A stretch of 64,000 nucleotides of DNA from Echinometra lucunter (Eukaryota > Echinodermata > Echinoidea > Camarodonta > Echinometridae), in assembly GCA_029962745.1 (NCBI GenBank), contig CM057160.1, positions 1,882,884-1,946,883 on the forward strand, given 5' to 3'. Shown piece after piece: positions 36,590-47,497 of the stretch (positions are counted from its first letter, which is position 1; each line of letters begins with the position of its first letter). The notes under the pieces are model-generated. The model saw only the letters and a program-made list of their open reading frames with translations, was not told where the DNA came from and made no database searches. The position numbers and the translations under genes were made by a program.

Positions 36590-36683
36590 GAGAGAGGATA
36601 GATAGAAGGAGAGAGAGAGAGAGAGAGAGAGAAGGAGAGAGAGAGAGAGAGGTGAGGAATCATAAATAAAATAGAAGGGGAAC

Positions 36684-36717
<34 letters not shown>
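36590..36717. repeat. GA runs and (TA)n, copy 2
   Basis: GA-rich runs (about 36590-36652) and TA dinucleotides (36685-36717). Confidence 0.96.
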
Positions 36718-36718
<1 letters not shown>

Positions 36719-36986
36719 CTATTTCCCTTTCCTCAGTGTTCATTGGTAATAAAACTAGTCCTTCTATTCCTGTATCCGTCTACTTTCATTTTCTTCCCAG
36801 TGCAAACCGCCAGATCTATATGTCTGTTTGTCTGTCTGTCTCTCTAAGTCTCTCTCTCTGTGTTTCATTCCCTCAGAATCCCTTTGCCCCCTCTCGGTCC
36901 CCCTTCCCCATCATCCTCACTCAACCTACTATCTCGCTCCCATTGCAATGGCATGACACATGTTACACACGAGCTGACGAGAAAGA

Positions 36987-37484
36987 ATGCCACGAGAAAG
37001 CTGTTCTCGCATTCTTCTTTTAATTTCAGGTATTCCCCTTCTTTTTTCCCCTGCATTTTGGTTCCCTCCTAACTATCACACAAGGCATGGCGCTCAAGCT
37101 CCCCCAGTGATGTACGCGTTTAAATGCAGGCAGCGGCTCAAGGGAGTAATTCTACCCTGCTACTATGCTGAGCGTCTATCACGGTACCATGTAATGCGAT
37201 GCTACAGCCTTGCCAGCGCTGTGCGGCGGGGGGGCCCCCATTGCGGCCCGCGAGCGGCAGGCCAGAACAGCAGACTGCTCTTAAGAAACCCCACGGCGCT
37301 AAAGCGTGAGCCACGGTTGAGTCAGTGGCAGGCAAGACAGCCCGTCCCCAGTGGCATAGCTTTAGGTTTGCTGGCTTTATCCCCACCTTCTTCTCCTCCC
37401 GCTTTCAAGCGAACGAAAGACAGAGAAGGCGAGTCAAAGAGAAAAGAGAAAGGATCTTCCTTTAGAGCCGGAGTGCGAAAGTGA
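36987..37484 (+). other. GC-rich patch with 165-codon open frame, copy 2
   Basis: The longest non-repetitive frame in the window. It has a hydrophobic start, then an Arg/Ser/Pro/Leu mixture, and a Lys/Glu/Arg-rich end. No domain or signal is recognised. In copy 1 (23490-23983) the frame is interrupted by length differences in a G run and elsewhere, so one copy must be wrong or the frame is not coding. CpG-rich promoter-like DNA is an alternative. Confidence 0.22.
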
Positions 37485-38035
37485 GACCCTTTAGAGATAT
37501 CCAGCGTCTTAACGTCACCTAGTTTTGCAGCCTACACAAGGGCGGCATAGAGTGAACCTTAAAAGAAAGGCGCTACAATTGCAATGTACACAGAATCTGC
37601 TATGACACATTGTGGGCGCGAAAATGTTGCAGGCGGTGTGTGAGTGTGACGGTAAGGGGTTTCTTTTAAGACCGCAGGCGGCGATGATGGGCTGTCGAAG
37701 GAAAGAAAAGGGGAAAAACGAAAGAGTACTTGATATTCTGAAACAAGACAACGTGATTCGAATGACAAGAGGAAGATGACGAGACAGAGAGAGAGAGAGA
37801 TAAAATAAGATGGAAGAAAGAAGAGACAGAGATGAATAGAGGAAAGAGAGAAGAGAAGAGAGAGAAATAAAGAAGGAAAGAGGTGATAAAGATTCTAAAT
37901 GACGGAAAAATAAGGCAAAAGCGACAGAATGATAATCATGAAAAGACAAAATTGTATAGAAAATGGGAAAGATGCAAATCGGTGGATGGAAAAGGAAATT
38001 TACTTTAGCAGAAAAGTAGATATATAAAATAAAGG

Positions 38036-38076
<41 letters not shown>

Positions 38077-39439
38077 AGGATGGAAATAAAGAAAATATTA
38101 TATCAGATATAGAAAGGAAAGTATAGAATATGAATAAGTACAACATATCTCTAGTGAAAACACATCATTTTTTCCGCAGCGGGACTTTTACATATAGGTA
38201 CAAGGTTACATGCTATTAGCTCTCTTCGTTGTTGTTGTTGTTGTTTCACAAGCGCTCACATTATTGAGAGAGAAAGAAAGAAAGGAGGGTAGACAGATAG
38301 GAAGACCTTTATTTGAAACGATGGAAGACAAAAGACAATGATCAACAGGTTTCTAATAAACTGAGCAACAAGTTTCGATCTTCCGTAGATAGCTATCAAC
38401 GAGACCCATTAGATTGAATTCTTACAGCAAAGGTTCATGAACAATCATTATGCGGGGCTTATTTTCATCACGTGACTGCCAGATTTGAAACAACTTAGAG
38501 CTATAACGTGTAAATCCTGGTTTAGAGTTTACAACACTTCGACATCTTCTGTAGATCGCATTGGTTATGAAATGTTGAAAATAAAATCAAAAACAAACAA
38601 ACAAGAGAAGGCTTCCAAATTAATGACCGATGCTCAGATCAAGCGCATAGAGGGTGAATGTTAATCGTAAATTCACGGTGGTTTATAGAATCAAAGGCCG
38701 AGCCCTCACCCCATGCCCACCCCCTCCCTCTCCGCCCCTCCCAACATACTGGGAGACCAAATATAAATATTCAACTTGACTTTCTTTGTTATTCCCCTCC
38801 CCTCTCGTCTTTCGTCGTTTGCTCTGGCAATTTTTCATCACTTCATGATTTCCACACTGTAGTTTAAAACATAGAAGATGACAAACTGCTCCAAAAAATC
38901 GAAAGAAAATGACTGTGTGGCATACACATTAATTTATTAAAGCTGTATACCTATATTTATGATCAAATCACTGATATGGGATTCAATTGTTTATCATAAT
39001 CACATACCGAACGGTAGTAATAGAGCTGGGGATAAAATTTGACCTGTATCTTAATCACGACAGCTTATCATTGCAACGTAGACGTTATTTTTTATAGAAG
39101 TAAAATTAATCTTTCAGCAATATTTTGCATAGCTGCTGATGAGAGACGAGGAGAGAATGAAGCACGTTTACAGTCTAAGTGACACGTGTTGAATTCTAAT
39201 AGGTCCTTAAAAGGGAGGACACATGAATAACCTTTGTTTTCAGTCATGTATGCAGTAAGGTGTAATTTCTTCCTTTCCCTTCTTCTTGAATCACCAATGA
39301 TTAATCACCCTATAAAGAGATAAGAGAAATCATTAATAACTACAGTTATAACGTCATTATCAACAACAATGAAAACAACAACAACAAAATCACCATCCTC
39401 ATCATTACCACTATCAACAACTACAAAACAACGATAAAA
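37485..39439. other. unique DNA with GA runs, copy 2
   Basis: Equivalent of 23991-25918. A GA run lies at about 38040-38072. No gene is supported. Confidence 0.5.
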
Positions 39440-40165
39440 TCATCATCATCATCGTCGTCGTCATCATCATCAGCAGTAGCAACAATAACAGCAGCAGCAT
39501 AAAACATCATCTTCATCAACAACAACAGAAACGGCAGCAGCAGCAGCAGCAGCAAAAAAAAAATCATCAACAACAACAACGGCAGCAGCATAAAACATCA
39601 TCATCAACAACAACAATGACAGCAGCAAAAAACATCATCATCATCAATAACAACGGCAGCAGCATAAAACATCATCATCATCAACAACAACGGCAGCAGC
39701 AAAAAAAAAAAAAAAAAAAACACCATCGTCATCAACAACAACAACAACAACGGCAGCAGCAGCAAAAAACACCATCATCATCATCATCAACAACAAAACA
39801 CCATCATCATCATCATCAACAACAACAACGGCAGCAGCAGCAAAAAACACCATCATCATCAACAACAACGGCAGCAGCAGCAACAAAAAACACCATCATC
39901 ATCATCAACAACAACAACGGCAGCAGCAGCAAAAAACACCATCATCAACAACAACAACGGCAGTAGCAGCATAAAACACCATCATCATCAACAACAACAA
40001 TGGCAGCAGCAAAAAACATCATCATCATCAACAACAACAATGGCAGCAGCAAAAAATCATCATCATCATCATCAACAACAACAACAACAACGGCAGCAGC
40101 AAAGAATATCATCATCATTATCATCATCATCATCATAATCATCATCATCATCAACAACAACAACT
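39440..40165 (+). repeat. compound CAT/CAA/CGG/CAG minisatellite
   Basis: About 14 higher-order units of roughly 30-50 bp, each in the order (CAT)n-(CAA)n-CGG-(CAG)n-A-run-C. Unit lengths vary by trinucleotide steps, and one A run reaches 19. It ends in a CAT-only block. Poly-Gln/His-rich plus frames and poly-Asp/Val/Met minus frames are translations of the array. It is not CRISPR: units are contiguous and there are no unique spacers. Confidence 0.95.
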
Positions 40166-41095
40166 ACAAATTTAGAAGAATATGTCTATGGCATACATGA
40201 CTGGCAAGATACATGCCGTTCTCTTGCATGGGTAGGATTCCGCCCCATCCCATCTCTCTTTATCAAAACAATTTGTGGATACGCCCCAGGTACATATACT
40301 TGTAACTAATGCATTTTACCAAATAGTGGAGTGTGATACACTTTTGCTGTCCCCTATCTTGTCGAGCTATCACCGACAGAGATGTTATGATGAGATAACG
40401 GAAGGGGCAGCAAAAACATCGTTGACAATATGATATTAGTCGGAGAAACACTTCGCTCCGCCCCCCCTCCCTATCTTACACTCTGTCCCGCACTGTACAC
40501 CGTAAAGGTTGTATCTGTCATTTTTTAACTAACATCAGTCACAAAGAGCCGTTTACCGATCTTTTATTCAACATGGTCAAACAGTGTTTTTCACCCCTTT
40601 TCAACATGCGCAAGAGGTGAGATCACTGATGCACAATACGCACCTCTATCAGGTCTTTTTTTTTCTTTTAACACTGATTCTTAGGTTTTTTTCTTGGTTG
40701 TTGTTTGCTGACTCCTTTTCCCTTCTTCAGGTTCTTATGTAGCAGGTTTTAATGGACCAGTAATCATAATGATTAGATTCCTTCTCTTGGGTTCACGCCA
40801 TAGTCTACTGTCTAAGAATACAGGAGTGGAGATCCACTCTTTGAGGTATCGTATCAGGATCCACTTCATCTTGAATTTGAGTGGAAATCCAGATTAAAAA
40901 TCATTCCAGTCTCAAAAGAATCATTCAAATCGCTACTTCGGAGGAGATTCTACGTTAGTTTTGTGTACATTTCGTCTGTTTCGCCAGTAATAATGATATG
41001 CCACTATAAAGTTTTTTTTTCTTTGAAAACAGCACCCCTCTCTTTTACGCACCACGCGCACAGTACTATTTTCTCTCCCTCTCCATCTCTTTCTC
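40166..41095. other. unique DNA, no gene
   Basis: Unique sequence after the minisatellite with an AGTGGAGATCCACT palindrome near 40826. A 62-codon minus frame (40263-40451) is unrecognised. Confidence 0.5.
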
Positions 41096-41133
<38 letters not shown>

Positions 41134-41203
41134 TCCTATTCCTCCTCTCTCCACTCTCTAACTTGCATTTCCTCCTCTTCCCTCTCTCTCTAGCACCCTT
41201 CTT
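41096..41203. repeat. (CT)n microsatellite
   Basis: A CT run at about 41099-41128 followed by CT-rich sequence. Confidence 0.95.
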
Positions 41204-41422
41204 CAGGGGCGGCGCTACAGGTACGGGGGGGGGGGGGCGACCGCCGCCTATGATTTTTCAAGTGACCGAAAAAAAAAGAGGAGAAAGAAGAGAGAACCGT
41301 TCGGGAGAAGAGAGGGTTAGGTCATGTAACTATATCATACCCATTTTTTTTTCATTTAAAACGTAAATAAACTCACCGATGGGTCATCTTGCCCCCTATC
41401 GAATTACGCTGGCGCCGCCCTG
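41204..41422. mobile_element. MITE, 219 bp, hAT-like TIR CAGGGGCGGCGC
   Basis: The left end CAGGGGCGGCGCTAC and the reverse complement of the right end CAGGGCGGCGCCAG form short TIRs. A CAGGG-type terminus is usual for hAT elements, which make 8-bp target duplications. Here the flanks (CCCTTCTT and CACTTTTC) match only partly, so an old copy is likely. It contains a poly-G run at about 41224-41236 and no transposase. Confidence 0.6.
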
Positions 41423-42232
41423 CACTTTTCCTTTTTGTCCCCTTCTTCATCCGCCCTATTTCTCCTCTTTTGTTTCGTCATCATGCATGCTTTCATTTCA
41501 CATCTGACCCGACATGCTCTTTAGCCCGAGGCGTTGTATCTCAATCTCTGCAAGCAAACCGTGTACCTAGTATGTGACTGATATTGTACTCCTCACTTTA
41601 TCTTATCCATAATTTACATCTTCCAAACACTATCCCTATTCTTACATACAAAAAGCCCTTGTAATGCTTCAGCCGTTGTACATACGGCGGCATTTCCTTC
41701 CTGGTGCAACTCGGTCATTGTCGGTAGCTCCTCACAATTTAGAAATCTCACTTGACCCCTCTCTCCGTTTCTCTGTTTTTCTGTATCTCTCTCTCTGTCT
41801 CTCTGTCTCTCCCCTTTTCACTCTCCCCCTCTCTCTAAAATAATCTCCCCCTTTTTTGAGGGGGGGGGGGCTTCATTTTCGTCTTCTCTCTTCCTCCATG
41901 TCCTCTCTGATCCATTCTTTATTTTCTTTTACCTTTAATACTCGTCTGTCGATTCTGCTTTCATTTTCTCCATACTTTCTTTCTCATCTCTAATTTCTCA
42001 TCCACTCTACATTTCTACTTTTTCTCTCTTTTCAAACTCTTCCTGCCCTTAATTTCCTCTTTTGTACACAAACCTCCGTGCGCCAACCACCCTCCCGTCT
42101 GCTGTAGATACGAACGGCCAACGCACAAGAAACGAAAGATCTTAAAAAGCGCGCTAAAAGAGATTTGGAGAGATTCCGACAAGGGGTAGTATCGGTTCAT
42201 GTCCGCGGGGGGTCTGTAGTTCGCCCTCCTAC
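41423..42232. other. CT-rich DNA, then GC-richer segment
   Basis: CT-rich sequence with poly-G at 41860-41870, then a GC-richer segment from 42070. A 110-codon minus frame (42015-42347) in the GC-rich part has mixed composition but no recognised domain and ends in Lys/Arg-rich codons from CT-rich DNA. Confidence 0.4.
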
Positions 42233-42270
42233 CGCTTATAAAACCGGGCAATAACCAAACATCCCCGGGT
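42233..42270 (+). promoter_or_regulatory. possible TATA-type core promoter
   Basis: TATAAAA (42237-42243) lies in GC-rich surroundings, unusual in this AT-rich window, about 200 bp before the exon candidate at 42438. No initiator or transcript evidence is available. Confidence 0.2.
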
Positions 42271-42437
42271 AACGACATACACACCGCTACAAAACTACCA
42301 TGATACCACAAAGATAAATACCACCCTTTTGCCTTATCTTTCGTCAAAAAGGAGCCTTTCCCCCATTCCGCGATGAAATCTTCTTAATGTTATAGCACTA
42401 AGAGATGATTTTTTTTCTTTTTCGGCGACAACTGCAG

Positions 42438-42651
42438 TAAAGGAGACGCCCTTGGGCAGCGTGTTGGCCCAATCCAAACCTACATAGATCTTAACGACAT
42501 GGAGCACAAAAGGAGACGACTGGAACTCTATGACGATAATGTGTACTTGATAGTGCCACTCAAGATGAAAAAGTTGCCCATTGCGAGGTTAATGAGGAGG
42601 AAATTACGGAGTTCCTACCTACCTGCATTGCCTGATCACTTGTGCACGTGA
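42438..42651 (+). CDS. candidate 3'-terminal coding exon
   Basis: A long T/C tract (TTTTTTTTCTTTTTC, 42409-42423) and AACTGCAG| form an acceptor ending at 42437. The frame is then open for about 70 codons to TGA at 42649-42651. From an internal Met at 42499 it reads a compact basic peptide of 50 residues (beginning MEHKRRRLELYDD) rich in Arg, Lys and Leu with no repeats. I recognise no family. Frames of this length also arise by chance, so splice evidence is essential. Confidence 0.28.
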
Positions 42652-44238
42652 CACAAAATGGTGGACGGGCGATGTTTGAGCAGACGACAGGATGGACGCA
42701 TACACACGCGATCACGTATCACGATCAACTCAACGATACTCCATCGCGTCATCCAAAAACCAGTAAGAAATATCTGTATGACCTCGCCCAGTTGTTCCTT
42801 CAGTCTATTCTTGATCATTCCTTCTCTAAGTCATATCTTCTTAAATTCTTTGTCAGATTCCATCTCATGGCGAGCAGTATGGCTTGGTGATCAAACGTCA
42901 AAATGGCGATTTATGTGGAGTTCAAGCATACATTTTTTTCGCTGTCTACAGGCATGCTCTTTATCATAAGCTCGCTTGCCTGTCCGGCCCCGACGGCAGC
43001 TGAATTTACCGTGGCCATATTTACATACAAACGCTTTAACCTAAGAGCACGTGGCTTGCATATATGCATAATCGTCCACTAGCTGACTCTTGCCACTGTC
43101 ATTAGTATGCCTCCTAACCTGTTTGTTAGAAATCTATTCATCTATTTCAACTATGGCACTACCATCATAGGCACTACTGTTGTTTACATGCATGAGAATA
43201 GTGTAAAAACAAAAGGCAATCTCGTGTGTTGCAAAAATTATCATGCAAAATTTATCACTGTAATCGTTCGTCTCTGATATCTCTTGTCTATAATCTTCAT
43301 GTATTTTTCATAGAGCACTGACACACAGATCTCATCATCACATCTTAAGCGTTAACTGAATACATTATACATACAAACATGAGACTGTCCAGGTATAGCT
43401 CCACCCCCTGCCCCAGCACACGTGCTTCCAAAAACACACATTTTAAACATACAAGAAAACAGCAGAACAAAATGAATTTCTTTTACGTAAGAAAACTCAA
43501 AACAAAAACAAAAAAGAAAAAATCAGAAAACAGAAAATGCTTTCATGTTACCGACTTTTTTTGTTGGTTTTTTTTTTATAAAGCGCACTTGGAACAACAG
43601 AAGATCAAAATGAATCGTAATTGTTCTTATTACTTTAGCGTGAAGCTGGAAAAACGATTAAAAGTGAATACGCTATGTTATTCGACTTTTTATGTTCAAT
43701 ATTGAATTAATTCATGTTCCAATTTCTGACCGCCTAACATTCATAGAACATTCAGAGAAAAAAAGAGAAGAACATATGCCTGTGCCTCTTCTCATATTAT
43801 ATCAATCGTGGAAAAAAGATATACACTTATGAAAGACAAGTAAATACAAATAATTACAAATGGTAATTACAGTTCATATAAAAGAGAGTAATATAGACAC
43901 GTCAAAGTAGAAAGATGCGATTTTGGTTAACATTAATAGTCCTAATAAAATTGACAATTCGGAATCTTACATCACTGTTCGTCAGATTATGCAAGGTTAT
44001 ATCGCATTAAACAGTTGATTCGTGAAGCGCTAGTGTCATATCCTCCGCATCCCATAAAATTGTCACAATTCTGTAAATAAACGAACCCAAAAAATAAAAT
44101 AATTTTTAAATTTTAATTTCTTGGCTGAAAGAATATTGTATAAACATTTTGCACAGAATTACAGTGATTTGTAGACATTAAGAATGATCTTACTTTGCGC
44201 TCCTTACAGACATGTTAAATCAATGTACCAAATTTCAA
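42652..44238. other. AT-rich unique DNA, no gene
   Basis: Frames at 42642-42969 and 43379-43705 are unrecognised. The latter is Lys-rich from A runs. Otherwise plain AT-rich sequence. Confidence 0.5.
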
Positions 44239-44380
44239 GGACCCGTTGCATAAAACTATACATCAATAGTAACTACCATGGTATAACATTGCTCAACAGC
44301 CGAACAAATTCAAGGTTTCCATGGAAGTTACCACTGATGGCAAAGTTACCATCAGTGGTAAGTTTTATGCAACGGGGACC
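44239..44380. mobile_element. MITE, 142 bp, terminus with GTTGCATAAAACT
   Basis: The left end GGACCCGTTGCATAAAACT and the reverse complement of the right end GGTCCCCGTTGCATAAAACT form TIRs. Inside, TTACCACTGATGG (44328-44340) and CCATCAGTGGTAA (44349-44361) form a perfect 13-bp stem with an 8-nt loop. No target duplication is clear. The frame 44184-44477 is its shadow. Confidence 0.75.
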
Positions 44381-44731
44381 CAGGTTCAACCAAGTACACC
44401 TTCATGAACATAAGCTTTATATATCACACATTGTACTCATTGATCATGTTGATAGGATAAGCCATAGTAAAAACTGACACACGTCAGGCTGGGGATCAGT
44501 GCGACTAAGAGGCCAGTCACACCTCCATACCGTATCCATATCGATTTCAAACCGATATGGATTCTTAGTCACTTATCATGCATGGAATTATTTCGTTCTT
44601 TTTCTCATCGGTCTGGTATCCGTCTCCTTGATGTGACTGGGATATATCTCGGGCGCATCCCAGAAATATGTGGGAAACAATCAAATCATCGCTCTGAGAT
44701 TTCTTCTGTTTGTCAAAGAGGCTCTCGAGTA
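44381..44731. other. unique DNA with ATATCGATTT palindromic segment
   Basis: CCATATCGATTTCAAACCGATATGG near 44537-44561 forms a short imperfect stem. The open frames 44582-44827 (plus) and 44565-44756 (minus) are not recognised. Confidence 0.4.
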
Positions 44732-44743
44732 AACATGGCGGCC
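44732..44743 (+). promoter_or_regulatory. YY1-like motif
   Basis: AACATGGCGGCC matches the YY1 core ATGGCGGC. YY1 sites often sit just downstream of transcription starts. No gene can be tied to it. Confidence 0.25.
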
Positions 44744-46319
44744 ATGACGATGACATTGATCAATTGCACTGAGCAATCACAAACACTATATCGCCGTCAT
44801 GGAGAGGAGGGGAAAGGGAAGGGCTGAAAGGGGTTATGGAATGACACTTTCTTACCATGCTTATTACGATTACCACACCCCCTTAACATTTACTATACAG
44901 CTTTATAATGATCAAAATATATAATTAGGTGACAAAGACATGCATGCATTTCTGAAAAGTCACCCTTCATACGACCCTTTTGTGACTCGTATATGTGGAT
45001 AGTGAGTCGGCTTCTCTTTCCAGGATTTCTAGTTTATGATCTCAAGATGATGCGTTTAGGATCCCAAGGGGGTGAATTCAAGTTCGAATCATAGGGGAGA
45101 GATGAAAATGAGAAGAGAGAGAGAGAGAGAGAGAAAAAGAGAAAGAGAGAGAGAGAGAGAGAGTGAGAGTAAAGAAAGGGGATAAGAGGTAGTTTATGGT
45201 GAAAGGGGGCCTAGACGATCGTAAGATAATGTGAGAGATAGAAGAAAAGTGACGCAAAGACAAGGAAATACAGTTAGGTGCACATAATAAGGAAAGGAAC
45301 ATAGAGCACATGGGAAAGGGATAGAGAGAGAGAAAAGGCGGAAATGGGAGGGGAGACTCCGATAGATGAAAAGGAGAAAGGGGGGGGGGGTTAAGGTGGT
45401 AGAAGCGTGCGACATTGAAGTGGAAAACTGGGAAAAGCAAGCAAATATTGCATTAATAGCCCGCGACATATTGACACGGACTTTGTTTGGTTTTGCCACC
45501 TTCTGTTTTCTCGTCCTCCTCCTCCTCCCGATTTTTATCGTTCAGCTTACACTGCAGCTTCTTTCCTCTCGTATTTACTCAGATGTATGTGATCGGGACT
45601 GCGCGAGCTTGACCGCTTTCTACTCCTGTCTAGCGCGTGCCAGAGTGATGAAAATACGCACTTATTTTTGTATGTATGGGACTACGTCGATGATCGCTAT
45701 GTGATATCACCTGTATAAATGTGTATGTAGTCTTGTTTTTGCAACGTGCATATTGCAGTATCGTTCATTGATTCTACTTTCCTTATCATCTTTTGCCTAC
45801 TTATTTCCCTTTTTCGTTCATCGATTTTAATAATCACGTGTTCATATTTTCCGTTTATCTGTTTATATAGGACACCCCCCTATTCTAGGTACCTACCCTG
45901 CAAATATACCTTACAGATTCTGCAAGTAGAGATTTATCAAATTGCAATGCAAATTTCAATAATATTATTGAAAAGAGTAGGCCTTACAATACTAATGTAC
46001 TTTCGAAAGGATTAACTTAATTTCTCTATGAATTCATCCAACTACAGCATGCAGGCATAGTAACTAGGAACCATTATAGCAATGTATAGAGGGAGAAATT
46101 TCTATTTGAGAAATTTCAGCAGTAAGAAAAGAAAATACAAAATAAAAAACAATTTTGCACTGTAGCACAAAATAAGGCCGGCAAGCTTTCTATATCATGT
46201 ATATCATGTATATAGGGAGTGGAGATGGTGCATTTTATGTGTGGAACAGGAATTGAAGCCAATAACTGGGGTAACGTATAAGTGCTTAACAGCAACAAAA
46301 AATACAACAACGACATTAA
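44744..46319. other. unique DNA with GA tract
   Basis: GA-rich repeats at about 45112-45166 and poly-G at 45380-45390. The minus frames 45078-45499 are repeat-driven. The plus frame 45366-45704 starts in the poly-G run, has a hydrophobic middle and is unrecognised. Confidence 0.5.
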
Positions 46320-46807
46320 AGGCATTGGCTAACATTGTTATGATTTTAAAAAAATCTCATTTTGTTACTTAAAAATGGGATAAACATTAGGGTTATAGTG
46401 TAAAAATACCAGTGTGAAAGTTTCAGAGCATAATATCCACGGGAAGTATTTTTAAATATTAGAAATGTGAACCAATGTTTGAGAAATATACGAGGGTCGG
46501 TTGCATAGACCCAACGTAAGGAGTGCGCATGCGCACATGACTCAACGGACCGCACTGTGTGTATTGACGTATCACGCGGCAGAAGGCAAGTAACGGTATT
46601 TTTGAATTCGTCCAAACGGTCCTCTTAGTTCAGTGTCTCTCGAGACGAAAGCTGATAAAATCGCGGTTTGCGTCTTATTTACAGCTTTTCCTTTCAAATT
46701 ATGGTTGGTTTCAGGGTTTTTGAGCATAAATACAAGTACTCATACACATGTTTCATCTTAGTTTGAGAATTTTTTAAATCAGCTGCTCGCAAAGTTAGCC
46801 AATGCCT
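46320..46807. mobile_element. TIR element, 488 bp, TTAA-flanked, terminus AGGCATTGGCTAAC
   Basis: AGGCATTGGCTAACATTG (left) and the reverse complement of the right end AGGCATTGGCTAACTTTG differ by one base. Each side is flanked by TTAA (46316-46319 and 46808-46811). TTAA targets are used by piggyBac and Kolobok transposases. The TTAAAGG junction resembles Kolobok/T2-type MITEs better than piggyBac. There is no transposase frame, so it is non-autonomous. Confidence 0.82.
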
Positions 46808-46811
46808 TTAA

Positions 46812-47474
46812 TGCAAAACTGCTATCTTTATGGAAGAAACGCGAAGAAGAACTCACAAAATATTAGTTGAGAATGCGTCATAGTCGAAATTGACATTTCA
46901 CACGTATTTTTGAAGCTTTGTTTCGAACCGTACACTCGACAAGGTCGCCATATGATTTATGGATGGGGAGAGAATCGTCACTATTAATTCAATGATATTA
47001 TTGATAAATTTGAATAATTAAACCCAACCACTCATAAACCGCAGTCACGTCCCATCAAACACCCCAGCACAACTACACAAATGTATTTATAGATGTGATA
47101 AAACCTCCACTGCTTTGGCATTGACATATCTCATTTCGAGAAGCAAAAAAGACAAGGTCTGGGTTTTCAATATGGAGGTATTAAACGAATTTAATCTATC
47201 CCAAAGTACAATTGTTCGACGCGTGGAGGTGCGAAGGCATTGTAATGGTGAAATTGGCAATACGGCTAATTCAGACTACTTTGTGCAGTACAAAGGGACG
47301 AGGCGCGCGAATGGATGGATGGTTTTTAGACAATAGATCACGTGGTCTACGCTATGAACCAATCATCAATCATCTCTGCGCATGCTTTTGACAGGTAAGG
47401 CAATGTCTTACTTGACGCAAAGCTGCATATATCCAGGACGCCATGCTATGATGGAGAGAGAGAAAGAGAGAGAA
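46812..47474. other. unique DNA, no gene
   Basis: A 73-codon plus frame (47115-47336) has balanced composition with Arg/Asn/Val but no recognised domain. A GA run leads into the poly-G at 47475. Confidence 0.4.
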
Positions 47475-47497
47475 GGGGGGGGGGGGGGGGGGGGGGG
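47475..47497 (+). repeat. poly-G run (23 G)
   Basis: The longest G run in the window, directly after a GA repeat and followed by TGAGGG. Confidence 0.97.

Larger units (their letters stand above)
26501..39517 (+). repeat. 13-kb duplicated block, copy 2 (contig start)
   Basis: Begins at the first base after the gap with AGTAAGTATTCTCCGATGGT, matching 13041, and follows copy 1 to the CATCTTCATC at which copy 1 stops. It then continues into sequence not present in copy 1. It is 57 bp longer than copy 1. It carries the same SINE, hairpins, MITE, CpG patches and microsatellites. Confidence 0.95.

Noticed and set aside
13041..39517. A true tandem gene-cluster duplication
   Set aside because: Copy ends coincide with both edges of a 500-N gap and no gene is contained. 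Contig overlap is simpler.
39440..40165. Possible CRISPR-like or coding polyQ array
   Set aside because: Units are contiguous trinucleotide blocks without unique spacers, and frames give alternating His/Gln/Lys runs in every phase. It is a minisatellite in eukaryotic DNA.
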